A DNA stretch of 64,000 nt from NCBI GenBank assembly GCA_943787595.1, contig CALSNA010000004.1, forward strand, positions 186,001 through 250,000, in the 5' to 3' direction. Below the pieces are notes generated by a model, which worked only from the letters and a program-made list of their open reading frames with translations, was not told the origin of the DNA and made no database searches. Below are positions 27,147 through 37,706 of the stretch, in pieces. The position numbers were made by a program, and so were the translations under genes. How positions within the stretch are numbered: position 1 is the first letter of the stretch; every line of letters starts with the position of its first letter. This stretch comes from an uncultured Pseudomonadales bacterium (GTDB taxonomy: Bacteria > Pseudomonadota > Gammaproteobacteria > Pseudomonadales > Balneatricaceae).

Positions 27147-27926
27147 TCAACGAGCGCTGGCTGGTCGCAGAAACACCCATTTGTTGCTATCACTCATGGC
27201 AGCGTTGTAACGATAACCGGCCAAATCAAACTGCTTTAAATCCGCAATTTGTTTCAGACGCTGTTTAATCGCCCAGCGTGCCATCAAACCACGAGCTTGC
27301 TTAGCAAAAAATGAAATAACCTTATAGTTACCATTCTTCTCATCCTTGAATACTGGGGTAATGATTTCAGCACTGATCTGTTTAGGCTCAATGGCCTTGA
27401 AATATTCATTGGATGCCAGGTTGACTAGAATCGGTTGTGATTGTTGCGCCAGAACTCGATTTAAGTCGTCACTAATATGTTTATCCCAGAAGTTATAGAG
27501 ATTTTTGCCACGGCTGTTGATCAGTTTAGTGCCCATTTCCAGTCGATAAGGTTGCATCAGGTCAAGTGGGCACAATACGCCATAAAGCCCAGAAAGAATT
27601 CGTAAGTGCTGTTGAGCAAATTGCAGGTCATCAGCGTTCATAGTCCCAGCATTAAGACCAAGGTACACATCGCCCTTAAAGGCCAGTGCTGCTGGTTTAG
27701 CATTGTTTGTGGTAAATGGACGTTCCCAGCTACTGTAACGGGCCGTATTTAGAGCTGCCAGTTTGTCACTAATCCGCATCAGCTTAGCCAATTGTTGCGT
27801 ACTCATGGTGCGCAGCAATGTCACTAGTTGCTGCGACTGTTCAAGGTGGGCTGGTTGACTATATTCAGCAATATGGGCAGGGGTCTTGTAATCCATGCTT
27901 TTAGCAGGTGATAGGATTATCAGCAT
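27147..27926 (-). CDS. yaaA: Peroxide stress protein YaaA
   Basis: Cytosolic YaaA/DUF328 protein that limits free iron and protects DNA and proteins during hydrogen peroxide stress. The start M-L-I-I-L-S-P-A-K-S-M-D, then F-K-G-D-V-Y-x-G-L (about 84), L-S-G-L-Y-G-x-L-x-P-L-D (about 111), L-A-S-N-E-Y-F-K (about 170), V-I-S-F-F-A-K-x-A-R-G (about 203) and the C-terminal G-Y are all family marks. Length 259 is standard. It stands alone. Together with FbpABC it touches iron handling. Confidence 0.95.
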   Translation of the reverse strand: MLIILSPAKSMDYKTPAHIAEYSQPAHLEQSQQLVTLLRTMSTQQLAKLMRISDKLAALNTARYSSWERPFTTNNAKPAALAFKGDVYLGLNAGTMNADDLQFAQQHLRILSGLYGVLCPLDLMQPYRLEMGTKLINSRGKNLYNFWDKHISDDLNRVLAQQSQPILVNLASNEYFKAIEPKQISAEIITPVFKDEKNGNYKVISFFAKQARGLMARWAIKQRLKQIADLKQFDLAGYRYNAAMSDSNKWVFLRPASAR

Positions 27927-28421
27927 AGTGCAACATTGCCTCGTTGGCTACTTGTGTGTGGTGATAGTTTACTCATACAAAAATATAAATTATTTCAGGT
28001 AAAGTTCATAGTATTGTCTATCAGTACAATCTAGAGACACCCTCTATACAAGACATAAATTATTTGGATACTGTACCAATATTTAGCTAACCTTAGCTTT
28101 ATTTGGCCACTCTTTAAGTGCTTTCCTAAGCAAGTTTAATTAGTCTGGCATACCTGCTCAGCTTAGATATCTAGTTTGAATCCTGTTCTAATAGTCCTGC
28201 TTTTGCAATCGCATACATGTACGTAATGTACTTCTAATGTGGTAGCTATACCAATTGGAAAAAATATGCAGGTGAATTAGATCCTACCGATCTTAGGATT
28301 AAAACACGGCCATAAGAAAATGCACTGTTCAATTATTGACTGGTGAGTTTGAGGAATTATAAAGAGCAAAGCAATCATATTACATCATGGTGGGAGATTA
28401 TGTGCTGCATAAAACTCATCA
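27927..28421. other. Spacer upstream of yaaA
   Basis: About 495 bp between yaaA and the folA 3' end, both on minus. No gene or hairpin with T-run recognised. An OxyR site would be expected for yaaA but was not identified. Confidence 0.4.
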
Positions 28422-28931
28422 CTAAGATGGATATCGCTCAAGCACAATATAACTAACGTCATAGGGATTGACCTTAGTAGCGGCAACGTCTTGGCGTGAC
28501 ACTTCTTGCCATGTATCTGGTTGCAGTGCTGGGAAATGGGCATCTCCTTGGATATGATGGTGAATACGGGTCAGATAAATACGTGCTGCCAGAGGTAGGG
28601 CAGCAGTATAAATCTTCCCTCCACCAATGACCATGCTTTCGTCTACACCATGGATCAAGTTAAAATTTTGAGCTAATGCAATGGCAGCCGTCAAACTATT
28701 AGCTGGGTACACATGATCAGCTTGGTAATTTAGTTGACGGCTGAGTACAATATTATGGCGGCCCGGTAGTGGTTTGCCGATCGTATCAAAGGTTTTACGC
28801 CCCATAATAACCGGCTTACCCATTGTCATAGATTTAAAGTATTTTAGATCATCAGGTAAATACCAGGGTAGCCGATTATTACGTCCAATGACATGGTTGA
28901 CAGTAGCTGCTACAATTAACGACAGGGTCAC
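28422..28931 (-). CDS. folA: Dihydrofolate reductase
   Basis: NADPH-dependent reduction of dihydrofolate to tetrahydrofolate, needed after thymidylate synthase. Motifs: [10 protein letters not shown] (active-site region), D-L-K-Y-F-K (carboxylate partner), [16 protein letters not shown] and V-I-G-G-G-K-I-Y. Asp replaces no key residue: the catalytic acid is the D in L-P-D-D-L-K. 169 residues is normal. Start is GTG, overlapping the thyA stop by four bases, so thyA and folA are translationally coupled. Confidence 0.96.
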   Translation of the reverse strand: MTLSLIVAATVNHVIGRNNRLPWYLPDDLKYFKSMTMGKPVIMGRKTFDTIGKPLPGRHNIVLSRQLNYQADHVYPANSLTAAIALAQNFNLIHGVDESMVIGGGKIYTAALPLAARIYLTRIHHHIQGDAHFPALQPDTWQEVSRQDVAATKVNPYDVSYIVLERYPS

Positions 28932-29722
28932 ACAGCTACCTGAGCTTTGATATGAGGATGATATTGATAGTTCTGTAAGGTAAAATCTTCAAAGCGGAAG
29001 GCAAAAATATCATCAATATCAGGGTTAAGTTGCATGTGGCTTAGGGTCAATGGCTCACGGGTTAATTGCAGCTCTGCCTGGGGCAAATGATTGCGATACA
29101 GATGCGCATCGCCCAGGGTATGTACAAATTCACCTGGTTGCAGCCCACAAACTTGGGCCAACATTAGTGTTAATAGTGCATAACTGACGATGTTAAACGG
29201 GACTCCGAGGAAAATATCAGCGCTTCGTTGGTACAACTGGCAGGATAAACGACCCTCCGCCACGTAAAACTGGAACAACAGATGACAAGGCGGTAATGCC
29301 ATTTGGTCGATCTGACCAACATTCCAGGCACTGACAATGAGACGCCGTGAGTCAGGATTAGTTTTAATCTGGTGTACCAACTGTGCAATTTGATCAATAT
29401 GTTCACCAGTTCCAATCGGCCAGTTGCGCCATTGATAGCCATATATTGGCCCTAAGTTTCCTCGTGGATCTGCCCATTCATCCCAAATACTTACGCCGTG
29501 TTGTTGCAGATAACTGACATTGGTTGACCCCTGTAAAAACCAAAGTAATTCATGCAAAATAGACTTAATATGCAATTTTTTGGTGGTTAGCATCGGGAAA
29601 CCAAGCGCCAAATCAAAGCGCATCTGATATCCAAAGATACTGTAGGTGCCGGTTTTCGTACGGTCATTTTTAAGAACGCCATAGTTCTTGACATGGGTCA
29701 TTAATTCAAGGTATTGAAGCAT
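28928..29722 (-). CDS. thyA: Thymidylate synthase
   Basis: ThyA methylates dUMP to dTMP using methylene-tetrahydrofolate. The 264-residue protein has D-R-T-K-T-G-T (about 20), the P-C-H-L-L-F-Q-F block with the nucleophilic cysteine near 146, [14 protein letters not shown] and G-D-A-H-L-Y-R-N-H near 205. It lies between lgt and folA, 10 bp after lgt, an order kept in many gammaproteobacteria. Confidence 0.97.
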   Translation of the reverse strand: MLQYLELMTHVKNYGVLKNDRTKTGTYSIFGYQMRFDLALGFPMLTTKKLHIKSILHELLWFLQGSTNVSYLQQHGVSIWDEWADPRGNLGPIYGYQWRNWPIGTGEHIDQIAQLVHQIKTNPDSRRLIVSAWNVGQIDQMALPPCHLLFQFYVAEGRLSCQLYQRSADIFLGVPFNIVSYALLTLMLAQVCGLQPGEFVHTLGDAHLYRNHLPQAELQLTREPLTLSHMQLNPDIDDIFAFRFEDFTLQNYQYHPHIKAQVAV

Positions 29723-29732
29723 GGATATATGT

Positions 29733-30527
29733 TTATCGTCTGGTTTTTTTTTCTGGTTGGGATTGCCATAATAAATACAGGCCCAATATAATCATGGGCA
29801 GTGATAAAATTTGCCCTTGAGTTAGCCAACCCAAAGCGATAAAGCCTTCTTCGCCCATATGCGCATCTGGTTGTCGCACCAGTTCAACTAGGCACCGTAA
29901 GCTTCCATAGGCTAGCAAAAACAGGCCTGATACCGCTAGTGGTCGACGTGGACGCGCTGAATAAAGCCATATTAAAATAAATAACACGATACCTTCTAAA
30001 AATAATTGGTATAGCTGTGAGGGATGACGTGCCAATTGATCAACGTGAGGAAACACCATTCCCCATGGTAAGTCAGTAGCTCGTCCCCATAGTTCTCCAC
30101 CAATAAAGTTGCCTAAACGTCCAGCACCCAAGCCCAGGGGAACCAGAGGGGCGACAAAATCCATAACCTGATAAAATGATACCTGTTGCTTGCGAGCAAA
30201 CAGCAATACTGCGATTATAACCCCAATTAGACCACCGTGAAACGACATGCCTCCTTGCCAGATACGCAGCAATAATATTGGATCAGCCAACCAATCAGCA
30301 GTGCGATAGAATAGCACGTAGCCAAAACGTCCGCCCACTACCACTCCCAATGCACTCCAAAAAATTAGATCGGCAACCTGTTCGTGGCTAAACCCAACTC
30401 GGTGTGCCCGGTACTTCGCCAGCCACCAAGCTGAACCGAAAGCCACCAAATACATGATGCCATACCAGTGTATTTTTAGAGGACCCAGTGTGAATAATAC
30501 TGGCTCTATAACTGGAAAATTCAGCAT
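29733..30527 (-). CDS. lgt: Prolipoprotein diacylglyceryl transferase
   Basis: Inner-membrane Lgt adds diacylglycerol to the lipobox cysteine of prolipoproteins. About seven hydrophobic segments; family motifs [10 protein letters not shown] (about 94-103) and the signature [14 protein letters not shown] near 136-149, then R-H-P-S-Q-L-Y-Q. 264 residues. Upstream lies a TSUP permease gene, downstream thyA. The lipoprotein gene at 54.3 kb would be a substrate. Confidence 0.96.
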   Translation of the reverse strand: MLNFPVIEPVLFTLGPLKIHWYGIMYLVAFGSAWWLAKYRAHRVGFSHEQVADLIFWSALGVVVGGRFGYVLFYRTADWLADPILLLRIWQGGMSFHGGLIGVIIAVLLFARKQQVSFYQVMDFVAPLVPLGLGAGRLGNFIGGELWGRATDLPWGMVFPHVDQLARHPSQLYQLFLEGIVLFILIWLYSARPRRPLAVSGLFLLAYGSLRCLVELVRQPDAHMGEEGFIALGWLTQGQILSLPMIILGLYLLWQSQPEKKTRR

Positions 30528-30681
30528 GGCATTACCAGATTGAATCGATCATACCATTGGACTCGTTGAGTCGTGCACTTGATTGACATAAAAAAAGAAT
30601 ACCTCAAGTTTGAGAGTGTCCAGCTTTTATCGCTTTCTAATATATTATGGATTTCCTCAGGGTTCAACTCTGAGACTAGCG

Positions 30682-31476
30682 TTAATACCAACTGTTCAAT
30701 AACATATGCAATCCAATCAATATCAAAAACACGATAAAAATTCGCTGCAAAATATGATTGGGTAAGTGATGTGCTAGACGTGCCCCAAGATGGGCTGCAA
30801 CTGTACTGGTGATAACCACCCCCAGGACTGCTGGTAAATAAATATATCCCATGCTGTAACTGGGTAAGCTGGGTGTCTCCCAGCTAACAACTACATTGGT
30901 AACTGCACCAGTTAAGGCAATAGGGAAGCTACACGCAGCAGCTGTTCCAATAGCCTGTTTAATGGGTAGGGATCTCCATACTAACAGAGGCACAGTTAGA
31001 ACCCCGCCACCGAGTCCAAAAATGGTTGATATCCAGCCAATTAAAGTACCTGCCAATGCTAAAGGGCTATGGTTAAACATGGATCCAACTTGTTTAGGTC
31101 GTACTTCTATCATCAGATGCAGCGCCATGAGCAGGACAAAAACGCCTAATAAGAATTGTAGTTGATAACCTGGTAATTGCAGGGCTGTATGTACTCCGGC
31201 AAAAGCACCAATCAACATTCCACAAGCCAGTGGCAGAAAGAGTGACCAACATATGCCACTCTGGTGATGGTGGCTGTAGATTGAACTGGTGGCAGTAAAA
31301 ATCGTGGCTCCTAGGGAAGTAGCTATCGCCATATGGGTTAGCACTTCTGCTGGAAAGCCCTGTGCGGTAAAAGCTAGCACCAATACCGGCACCATAATCA
31401 GACCACCTCCGATGCCAAACAGTCCCGCCAGTAACCCAGACAAGGCACCCAGGCTCAAGTAAACCAAGATAATCAT
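30682..31476 (-). CDS. TauE/SafE (TSUP) family permease
   Basis: A 264-residue inner-membrane protein of the sulfite-exporter TauE/SafE family, with two repeated halves. The glycine-rich openings of each half are visible: G-L-L-A-G-L-F-G-I-G-G-G-L-I-M-V-P (about 14-30) and I-S-T-I-F-G-L-G-G-G-V-L-T-V-P (about 148-163). Substrate is not predictable; family members move sulfite, sulfoacetate or other organosulfur anions. It is the first gene of the TSUP-lgt-thyA-folA run seen also in pseudomonads. Confidence 0.9.
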   Translation of the reverse strand: MIILVYLSLGALSGLLAGLFGIGGGLIMVPVLVLAFTAQGFPAEVLTHMAIATSLGATIFTATSSIYSHHHQSGICWSLFLPLACGMLIGAFAGVHTALQLPGYQLQFLLGVFVLLMALHLMIEVRPKQVGSMFNHSPLALAGTLIGWISTIFGLGGGVLTVPLLVWRSLPIKQAIGTAAACSFPIALTGAVTNVVVSWETPSLPSYSMGYIYLPAVLGVVITSTVAAHLGARLAHHLPNHILQRIFIVFLILIGLHMLLNSWY

Positions 31477-32323
31477 GATCTCCTCTCAACCTTGATTGGG
31501 ATTTAGTCTTTATGCTGTTAAATAAGACAGGGCTGTTGAAGCTGGCTTATCAGGTCTTACTGGTAATGAGTAATTGATTTTACAATTCAATATCTTAACT
31601 CAAAGGTAGCATTGCATTATTGACTTTGGGTGTGAAACCTGGGTTGTAACTCAACATATAAACTGTGTTACTAACCTTGGCAGTCTACAAATACTTAGTC
31701 TTGTGCATACAATACTAGAGGTTAGTTAAAAATTTACATTAATAATTAATAAATTTCTATTTAGAGTGTTTCGTGAGGATATATTAAATAATATCAGTAT
31801 TAGAACAATATTTAGTTAGTATTAGCCCTATTCATGGTATTTTGTAGGGGTCTTGACAGTAATACAATTATATTAGGTATGATTTATTAAAACATTCATA
31901 ATGACTACTATATATAAACTTTGGTCAAGCTACGGTGATGAGATATCAGATGTAAGTCAGTTTATGTAACAAATCACAACAATAACATATATGAGTTAAC
32001 AAGCATTCCTAAAGCCATAGTTTATGGGACGATCTAGGGATTTACAACTATGACCGGTGAGTAAAATTATTTATTGTCTGATTGCTGTATTATTCAGTAA
32101 GCAATATTTGGGTTGCTGCAATGTTTTAGGTATTGTCAGAAACATTGCAGATTACTCGTGTTATCAACAGTAATGGGCACAATAAAACGCTTAAATTTTT
32201 TACTTAAATCATGGTGTTGACATTTTTTTGTGTCACCAGTTGTTGGCAAAAGCTAATTTACCGTCAAATTTATATAGCGCTATTATCATTATGATATGAG
32301 TCTGGTTGTACGTTATATTTTGA
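31477..32323. other. Spacer between TSUP gene and aap operon
   Basis: About 845 bp, AT-rich, without gene. On + a TTGACA near 31853 is followed after 19 bases by TATGAT, a possible promoter with nothing recognisable downstream on +. The TSUP-operon promoter should lie at the low-coordinate end. Confidence 0.35.
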
Positions 32324-33097
32324 CTAATGATCCAGAATTTGGCTTAAAAACAGTTTGGTTCGTTCATGTTGTGGGTTATCAAAAAATTCTTGTGGTGTAT
32401 TTGATTCAATTATCTCACCACCATCCATAAAAATTACCCGATCAGCCACCTGTTTGGCGAAGCCCATTTCATGGGTCACACAGAGCATAGTAATCCCTTC
32501 ATTAGCTAACTCAACCATGGTATCCAGTACTTCTTTTATCATCTCTGGATCTAGTGCCGAGGTTGGTTCATCAAATAGCATAATGTTGGGACGCATACAC
32601 AGGCTACGTGCAATTGCTACACGTTGCTGCTGGCCTCCAGATAACTGGCCAGGATATTTATTAGCCTGCTCTGGTATCTTAACACGTTGCAAGAATTGCA
32701 TGGCCGTAGCTTCTGCTTCCGCTTTGGGTATTCTACGTACCCAGATTGGGGCCAATGTGCAGTTTTCCAATACGGTCAGGTGAGGAAATAGATTAAAATG
32801 CTGAAACACCATGCCGACTTCACGTCGTACAGATTCGATATTCTTAAGGTCGTTGGTCAGTTCTACATGGTCAACAATGATTTGACCTTCCTGATGTTCT
32901 TCCAACCGGTTGATGCACCGAATCATAGTTGACTTGCCAGAACCTGAGGGACCACAAATAACGATTTTTTCCCCTTTGGACACATCAAGGTTAATATTTT
33001 TTAATACGTGGAAATCACCATACCACTTATGCATATTTTTAATGATAATACAGGGTTGGCGATCTTGCTCTAATTTAGTTGCCTTGGTTATCGTCAT
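32324..33097 (-). CDS. aapP: General L-amino acid ABC transporter, ATPase
   Basis: ATPase of the AapJQMP polar amino acid importer. Walker [10 protein letters not shown] (about residues 50-58), Q loop [10 protein letters not shown], signature L-S-G-G-Q-Q-Q-R, Walker [15 protein letters not shown] and switch T-H-E-M-G-F-A, the last wording being typical of the PAAT/GlnQ group. 257 residues. Last gene of the operon, 14 bp after aapM; it ends with TAG. Confidence 0.94.
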   Translation of the reverse strand: MTITKATKLEQDRQPCIIIKNMHKWYGDFHVLKNINLDVSKGEKIVICGPSGSGKSTMIRCINRLEEHQEGQIIVDHVELTNDLKNIESVRREVGMVFQHFNLFPHLTVLENCTLAPIWVRRIPKAEAEATAMQFLQRVKIPEQANKYPGQLSGGQQQRVAIARSLCMRPNIMLFDEPTSALDPEMIKEVLDTMVELANEGITMLCVTHEMGFAKQVADRVIFMDGGEIIESNTPQEFFDNPQHERTKLFLSQILDH

Positions 33098-33111
33098 TAC
33101 TCAGTGCCTCA

Positions 33112-34221
33112 TTAGTGCTTGTGTTCAGTAACCAGCTTGTCTTCCAGATACAGGGAGTAACGTGACATACTGAAGCAGCATAGAAAGAAGAAGATAGCAA
33201 CAAATATATAAACTTCAATAGACAACCCAAGCCAAGCTGGGTCTGCTAAAGATGCTCGGCCAATACCTAGGGGATCCATTAAGCCGATAATAATCACTAA
33301 TGTAGTATCCTTATACAGGCCAATAAAGGTATTAACAATTCCTGGAATAGAAATTTTCAGAGCTTGGGGCAATATAATGAGGCGCATGGTCGACCAGTAT
33401 TTGAGCCCTAGTGAGTCTGCTGCCTCAATTTGTCCTTTTGGAATTGCTTGTAGACCACCCCGAATGACTTCCGCCATGTAGGCAGAAGCGAACAGTGTAA
33501 CCATAATTAGTACGCGCAATAACAGGTCGAAGTTCGTTCCAGGTGGTAAGAAATAGCTGAGCATATTGGAAGCCACAAATAACAAGGTTATTAATGGTAC
33601 ACCACGCATAAATTCAATAAAGCTAATACAAAATACCCGGATTATAGGTAACTCAGATTGTCGCCCTAATGCTAGCAATACGCCCAGCGGTAAAGAAAAG
33701 GAAATTCCAGTAACACCAATCACCAGAGTTAGCATGAGACCACCGAAGTCTGATGTAGGAACCTCAGTTAAACCTAAGCCACCAATCAGCAACCAAGTGG
33801 CAATAAAGGGGAATATACAGGCGTATGCCAGAAAATATTTGCGTGCTGGGATACGATCCCACAACACAGCCGCCAACGTGACCAATAACAAGCAGAACGC
33901 TAGATTGATTCGCCAACGTTCCTCAATTGGATAAAAGCCATAAACAAATAAGTTAAGGCGTTCACTGATGAATGCCCAACAAGCTCCAGAGCCTTGTGCG
34001 ACACATTCTTGACGGCTATTACCACCATAGGCGGCATCAATAAATAGCCAATTGAACATGGGTGGCAGCAATTGAGTTAAAAATAATAGACAAACCAGCG
34101 TAACGAAAGTGTTAGTTGGTGAAGAGAACAAATTGGTCTTCAGCCAGTTTATCACACCTACGGTATTGCTTGGCGGTGGTAAATCTGGGTGGGTTCCGGG
34201 GACATATAGTTTATTAGACAT
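33112..34221 (-). CDS. aapM: General L-amino acid ABC transporter, permease AapM
   Basis: Inner-membrane permease. The C-terminal half holds the PAAT permease domain with F-I-E-F-M-R-G-V-P-L-I-T (about residue 200), the E-V-I-R-G-G-L-Q-A-I-P-K-G-Q-I-E-A-A-D-S-L-G docking loop and I-P-G-I-V-N-T-F-I-G-L-Y-K-D-T-T-L. The N-terminal half carries the extra membrane segments special to AapM, including a periplasmic C-V-A-Q-G-S-G-A-C-W. ATG 34221 (MSNKLYVPG) is preferred over TTG at 34239, which sits in the heptamer repeat that joins the gene to aapQ. Confidence 0.93.
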   Translation of the reverse strand: MSNKLYVPGTHPDLPPPSNTVGVINWLKTNLFSSPTNTFVTLVCLLFLTQLLPPMFNWLFIDAAYGGNSRQECVAQGSGACWAFISERLNLFVYGFYPIEERWRINLAFCLLLVTLAAVLWDRIPARKYFLAYACIFPFIATWLLIGGLGLTEVPTSDFGGLMLTLVIGVTGISFSLPLGVLLALGRQSELPIIRVFCISFIEFMRGVPLITLLFVASNMLSYFLPPGTNFDLLLRVLIMVTLFASAYMAEVIRGGLQAIPKGQIEAADSLGLKYWSTMRLIILPQALKISIPGIVNTFIGLYKDTTLVIIIGLMDPLGIGRASLADPAWLGLSIEVYIFVAIFFFLCCFSMSRYSLYLEDKLVTEHKH

Positions 34222-34232
34222 CAGTTTGTTTC

Positions 34233-34253
34233 CGATCAACGATCAACGATCAA
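34233..34253. repeat. Heptamer CGATCAA x3 at the aapQ/aapM junction
   Basis: Three perfect head-to-tail copies of a seven-base unit. They contain the aapQ stop codon and end just before aapM, so a change in copy number would shift the last aapQ codons and the distance to aapM. Confidence 0.9.
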
Positions 34254-35427
34254 CCAGCTTTATATGGTTATTATACCAGTTCATCACAGATGAAATCAGT
34301 AAAGAGAAAGTCAAGTAAGTGAGCAGGACAATTAGCATGCATTCCATTTCTCGGCCTGTCTGGTTCAGAGATATGCCACCGATAGTGGCAACAATATCCA
34401 TGTAACCAATTGCAATGGCAAGCGATGAATTTTTTGTCAAGTTCAGATACTGGCTGGTAAGTGGTGGCACGATAACTCGAAGAGCTTGGGGAATCACAAC
34501 TAGATTCAAGGTGCGGGTTGAGTTAAGGCCCAAAGCATAGGCTGCCTCGGTTTGACCGTGGTTAACGGCCATAATTCCAGCACGAACGATCTCACCAATA
34601 AATGCAGCGGTATACATAGACAGCGCTAACCACAAGGCGATGAATTCTGGTCTAACTACCATACCACCTTTAAAGTTAAACCCTTGTAATGAAGGTATTT
34701 TCCACTCAATAGGGCTGCCGAGTAACCAATAAGCTAGTGATGGAATAATTACAATAACAGCACAGTTAATCCAGAACACGGGGTATGTATTGCCAGTTTG
34801 TTGTTGCACTCGGTTGGCATAACGCTTAAACCACCATGCAAAAACAATGCTTGCAGTTAATAATCCAACCACACCCCAAAACCAGGGCTGGAAGTCTGGG
34901 GTAGGCGAATGTAAGCCACGGTTATTCAGGAAAAAGGTGTCTGCTAACTGGTAAGAATCCTTTGGTCTAGGTAAGCTGTGAATGATCAAGCCATGCACAA
35001 GTAAAATCCACAGCAATACAGGAACATTACGAACGAATTCGATATAAACGTAGGCAATCTTTTGAGTCAGCCAATTATTTGACAGACGCATCACCCCAAG
35101 CAAGAAACCTGCAATAGTTGCTAATACAATACCGGCAACCGCTATTAGCAACGTGTTAATTAGGCCCACTATGAAGGCTGTGAAGTGGCTAGATCTTGAG
35201 TTGTACTCAATTAAGTACTGATTTATATCATAACTGGCAGGTTGCCAAAGGAAATTAAAATTGATGTCTTTGCCAATAGTTTCCAGATTAATGACGGCAT
35301 TTCTGATGATATAGGCAAAACAAGCCATAATTAAGGCAATGGCAAGGATTTGAATGATTACAGAACGAGTTTCCTTATTATTCCAGGCTCTCAACAATAC
35401 GTTGGGTGATGTGGATGTGAAGCTCAT
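34243..35427 (-). CDS. aapQ: General L-amino acid ABC transporter, permease AapQ
   Basis: Partner permease of AapM (394 residues). Membrane segments at about 21-43 and 85-115; then the long AapQ insert with L-N-N-R-G-L-H-S-P-T-P-D-F-Q-P, and the C-terminal permease block E-I-V-R-A-G-I-M-A-V-N-H-G-Q-T-E-A-A-Y-A-L-G with Y-L-N-L-T-K-N-S-S-L-A-I-A-I-G-Y. It follows aapJ after a 132-bp gap containing a hairpin. The final residues K-L-V-D-R lie in the heptamer repeat. Confidence 0.93.
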   Translation of the reverse strand: MSFTSTSPNVLLRAWNNKETRSVIIQILAIALIMACFAYIIRNAVINLETIGKDINFNFLWQPASYDINQYLIEYNSRSSHFTAFIVGLINTLLIAVAGIVLATIAGFLLGVMRLSNNWLTQKIAYVYIEFVRNVPVLLWILLVHGLIIHSLPRPKDSYQLADTFFLNNRGLHSPTPDFQPWFWGVVGLLTASIVFAWWFKRYANRVQQQTGNTYPVFWINCAVIVIIPSLAYWLLGSPIEWKIPSLQGFNFKGGMVVRPEFIALWLALSMYTAAFIGEIVRAGIMAVNHGQTEAAYALGLNSTRTLNLVVIPQALRVIVPPLTSQYLNLTKNSSLAIAIGYMDIVATIGGISLNQTGREMECMLIVLLTYLTFSLLISSVMNWYNNHIKLVDR

Positions 35428-35520
35428 GGTTGCGTCCCCAAAGAGGCTATGACTGATTGGTTCGGGAAGCGGTTACCGAAACTGTTGGGTGCTGAATTCA
35501 GCTAACAGGTTAGGGTGACA

Positions 35521-35544
35521 GGCTGGGAAAAAGATATCCCAGCC
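35521..35544 (-). promoter_or_regulatory. Intercistronic hairpin after aapJ
   Basis: GGCTGGGA and TCCCAGCC form a perfect 8-bp stem with an 8-base loop, 16 bases after the aapJ stop. No T-run follows, so partial termination or mRNA 3'-end protection is likely, which would give more binding protein than permease. Confidence 0.65.
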
Positions 35545-35559
35545 ATAGTGTAAGCCTGC

Positions 35560-36582
35560 TTAACGAGCTGGCGCGGCGTATAGAATACCACCGTTTGTCC
35601 ACAGAGCGTTTAGGCCACGAGCAATATTTAGTGGTGAGTCTGAGCCGATGTTGCGCTCGAAAATTTCACCATAGTTACCACCCTGGGCAATAGCACGTGT
35701 AGCCCATTGACTATCAAGGCCTATCATGGCGCCGAATTCACCTTCAGTACCCAACAGGCGATTAACTGATGGGTTATCACCGGAAGCAGCTGCTAGATCC
35801 TGTACATTGCTTTGATTAATACCCAGTTCTTCAGCGTTGATCAGTGCGTTAACTACCCACTTGCCAATATCAGCCCACTGGTCATCACCGTGGCGCACTG
35901 CACCGCCCAAGGGCTCTTTGGAGATGATTTCAGATAATATTACATGATCACTTGGGTTGTCGAACTTGATTCGGGTAGCGGCTAGGCCAGAAGCATCTGT
36001 GGTGTATACATCACAGCGACCGCCACTATAGTTAGCAAATGCCTCTTCATTCGTTTCAATAGGAACTGGCTCATAGCTTATACCGTTTTTACGGAAAAAG
36101 TCAGCCAAGTTCAACTCAGTTGTAGTACCAGTCTGGATACAAATGGAAGCACCGTCCAAATCTTTTGCAGAAGTAACACCTAAGGCGGTTGGCACCATAA
36201 ATCCCTGGCCGTCGTAGTAGTTGACGGGTAGGAAGGTTAGCTTGAGATCAGTGTCGCGACTCATTGTTTCTGTAGTATTGCGAAACAAAATATCCCCTTC
36301 ACCTGAGTTCAATACAGTAAACCGGTTTTTAGTTGTGGCAGGGATAAACTTGACTTTTTCACCGTCTCCCAACACAGCAGCGGCTACAGCCCGGCAGAAT
36401 TCAACATCAAAACCTTCCCATTTGCCATCAGCATTTGGCGTTGCAAAGCCGGCCAGACCAGTTGAAACAACACACTTTAGTTCCCCGGCAGCTTTTACAT
36501 CTTCTAATGTAGACGCCTGTGCTACTGTGGCTGCAAGAGCAGATACAGCCATGCCAGCGATAACGTTGTTAACTAATTTCAT
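35560..36582 (-). CDS. aapJ: General L-amino acid ABC transporter, binding protein
   Basis: Periplasmic binding protein, 340 residues, for polar amino acids with broad specificity. Signal peptide M-K-L-V-N-N-V-I-A-G-M-A-V-S-A-L-A-A-T-V-A-Q-A, then L-E-D-V-K-A-A-G-E-L-K-C-V-V-S-T, the AapJ/BztA start. G-F-D-V-E-F-C-R-A-V-A-A-A near 58 and the C-terminal block G-G-N-Y-G-E-I-F-E-R-N-I-G also match. AGGAGT sits seven bases before the ATG. First gene of aapJQMP. Confidence 0.95.
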   Translation of the reverse strand: MKLVNNVIAGMAVSALAATVAQASTLEDVKAAGELKCVVSTGLAGFATPNADGKWEGFDVEFCRAVAAAVLGDGEKVKFIPATTKNRFTVLNSGEGDILFRNTTETMSRDTDLKLTFLPVNYYDGQGFMVPTALGVTSAKDLDGASICIQTGTTTELNLADFFRKNGISYEPVPIETNEEAFANYSGGRCDVYTTDASGLAATRIKFDNPSDHVILSEIISKEPLGGAVRHGDDQWADIGKWVVNALINAEELGINQSNVQDLAAASGDNPSVNRLLGTEGEFGAMIGLDSQWATRAIAQGGNYGEIFERNIGSDSPLNIARGLNALWTNGGILYAAPAR

Positions 36583-37448
36583 ATAATACTCCTAAGCAGT
36601 TATAAATTTTTTGCTACTGGTTGTGCCAGTGGACCCATGCTACACACCATTCCACTGTAGCCGATTAAGTCAATAGAAGACCGTAAACAATGATTGACTT
36701 AACTTGGGGACCAAATCATAGATTAAATTAGCATTACAAGTAAACAGCAACCCTGACATTTTTTAGGAAGTATGCTCACAAAACTACCAAATATATTTTA
36801 CAAACATTTGTTTTATATGGTTATTTTTAAGATCTTCATTGAATTGAAAATAATTTTTTAAATATTACTAATTTGGTTACCCAAGTCAGCCAATAACCCA
36901 ATTTTCAGGCTGTTGATGCTGGTACCAACACTTTAAATATTTCACTGAAGTGCTTTTGTAAGACAAATACAGTTATTTTCCCATGCCAGAATCAGCGGAT
37001 TTTTACGTTTATTATTAGTTTAAGCCTGTATCTAGCATGACCTTTTTATCAAGCTGGCCTAAATGGCAATGACTTACTTCATATCTGGTTAACCCACTAA
37101 CAAACAGCTCAAGTACCTGATTTTGCTTATCCTAATTTAATTAGTGTTGTTGGATTAAACCATCGGGAAAAAGTTGTTTATCTAGAAGCCCCCCATTTTT
37201 TCTTTATGTCACCCCTGGCTTGCGTAACTGATCGTAAGACCTTGACTCCCTTACCGCTCCTTGCTTGGGGTGCTGTTGTTTACTTATCTCAGATAAGTCA
37301 TAATTATTATTAGTGTGGGTTATAAGCATATGTTATCAAGTGAGATTATCAAAGTTTATAGGTCTCACCCAATGCGGCAAAACACACAACACCGTGAAAG
37401 TAAGAATTTACAGTATAATACGTCACGAAAGAGATGAGTTAGAAAAAC
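36583..37448. other. Spacer between aapJ and the glutaredoxin-like gene
   Basis: About 865 bp; divergent promoters of both genes should lie here. AT-rich, no gene or RNA recognised; a 63-codon frame at 37313 has no support. Confidence 0.4.
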
Positions 37449-37706
37449 ATGCATCCCTTAAAGCTATATACTACCTTGGCGTGTCACTTATGCGAACAGG
37501 CTGAAGAACTGTTAGTACAAACACTGGATATTTCTGTATTTGAGTGTGAACAAGTGGATATCACAACACGCGATGAATTATTACAGCGTTATGGTACCCT
37601 GATACCTGTACTGGCATGTGGTAAAAGTGGCCAAGAGTTAAGCTGGCCCTTCGACAGTGTAGATATAGACTGCTTTACTCGTCGGATCATTGAGTTGGCG
37701 AGTTGA
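37449..37706 (+). CDS. Glutaredoxin-like protein (DUF836 type)
   Basis: An 85-residue single-domain thioredoxin fold. It opens K-L-Y-T-T-L-A-C-H-L-C-E-Q-A, with a CxxC pair at residues 12-15, and has the cis-proline in L-I-P-V-L near 53. These are features of the glutaredoxin-like DUF836 family (YbbN-unrelated). The redox partner is unknown. Its 3' end overlaps the end of tatD by 20 bp on the other strand. Confidence 0.85.
   Translation: MHPLKLYTTLACHLCEQAEELLVQTLDISVFECEQVDITTRDELLQRYGTLIPVLACGKSGQELSWPFDSVDIDCFTRRIIELAS

Noticed and set aside
31853-31884. Possible sigma-70 promoter on + in the TSUP/aap spacer
   Set aside because: Spacer of 19 bases and no gene or RNA downstream on +; such matches are frequent in AT-rich DNA.
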